This document shows positions 45,839 through 45,915 of a DNA stretch of 45,915 nt, piece after piece (positions within the stretch are counted from its first letter, which is position 1; each line of letters starts with the position of its first letter). Position numbers and translations under genes: made by a program. Origin of the DNA: Gammaproteobacteria bacterium (GTDB lineage Bacteria; Pseudomonadota; Gammaproteobacteria; Eutrophobiales; Eutrophobiaceae); assembly GCA_024278135.1 (NCBI GenBank), contig JAJRTU010000137.1:1-45915 (forward strand). The letters run 5' to 3'. The notes beneath the pieces are model-generated. The model was given only the letters and a program-made list of their open reading frames with translations. It did not search any database and was not told where the DNA came from.

Positions 45839-45915
45839 GCCCTGGACGCCGGATATCCTTTTATTGATATAGACCAACAAACCGGGTGACCGGCTGTTTA
45901 TACTCGGGCACATGA

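Overview
The window is a stretch of a gammaproteobacterial chromosome. Gene order is the main evidence. prfA-hemA is divergent from TPR lipoprotein-lolB-ispE-tRNA(Gln)-prs-rplY-pth-ychF; later come ygfB-pepP-ubiH, a TIGR02449-like gene with zapA and 6S RNA, and kdsD-kdsC-lptC-lptA-lptB-rpoN-hpf-ptsN. All of these are arrangements familiar from Pseudomonas-like and related gammaproteobacteria. An HPr kinase (hprK) between ptsN and rapZ argues against enterics and pseudomonads and suggests a deeper lineage such as Chromatiales- or Thiotrichales-like bacteria (inference). Base composition is moderate and even, with no sign of islands, IS elements, prophage or CRISPR.

Layout. (1) 1-11009: translation and envelope genes. 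prfA (3' end cut off by the window edge) and hemA run leftwards. A TPR lipoprotein, lolB, ispE, tRNA-Gln, prs, rplY, pth, ychF, a TauE/SafE permease and a Cys-rich zinc-ribbon protein run rightwards. (2) 11027-12670: a REC-PAS-LuxR-type regulator and a TusA-family protein on the minus strand. (3) 12783-15734: a zinc-uptake operon, zur-znuA-znuC-znuB, preceded by a perfect palindromic Zur box. (4) 15914-17311: class I fructose-bisphosphate aldolase and a small unknown protein. (5) 24047-17317, minus strand: ygfB-pepP-ubiH-glnS-purC-small lipoprotein-rhomboid, tightly packed. (6) 24228-24993: a TIGR02449-like coiled-coil protein, zapA, then 6S RNA. (7) ilvA (minus) divergent from rpiA, then a 50-residue membrane protein missing from the ORF track, and dtd. 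(8) Minus strand: a long MltF-like transglycosylase with two solute-binding domains, and murU-amgK (MurNAc recycling). (9) 32562-45838: yrbG, Kdo synthesis (kdsD, kdsC), LPS transport (lptC, lptA, lptB), rpoN, hpf, and a regulatory PTS (ptsN, hprK, rapZ, EIIA-Man, HPr, EI), then mgtE and a small membrane protein.

Most of the window is ordinary housekeeping sequence, and I found no convincing new multi-gene system. The points most worth a second look are a -24/-12 sigma-54-type promoter motif directly in front of rpoN, a strong hairpin abutting the mgtE start codon, the double-SBP transglycosylase, the Zur box, the ZnuA variant with Glu at the first metal site, the Lys/Glu-rich LptA tail, and several small unknown proteins.
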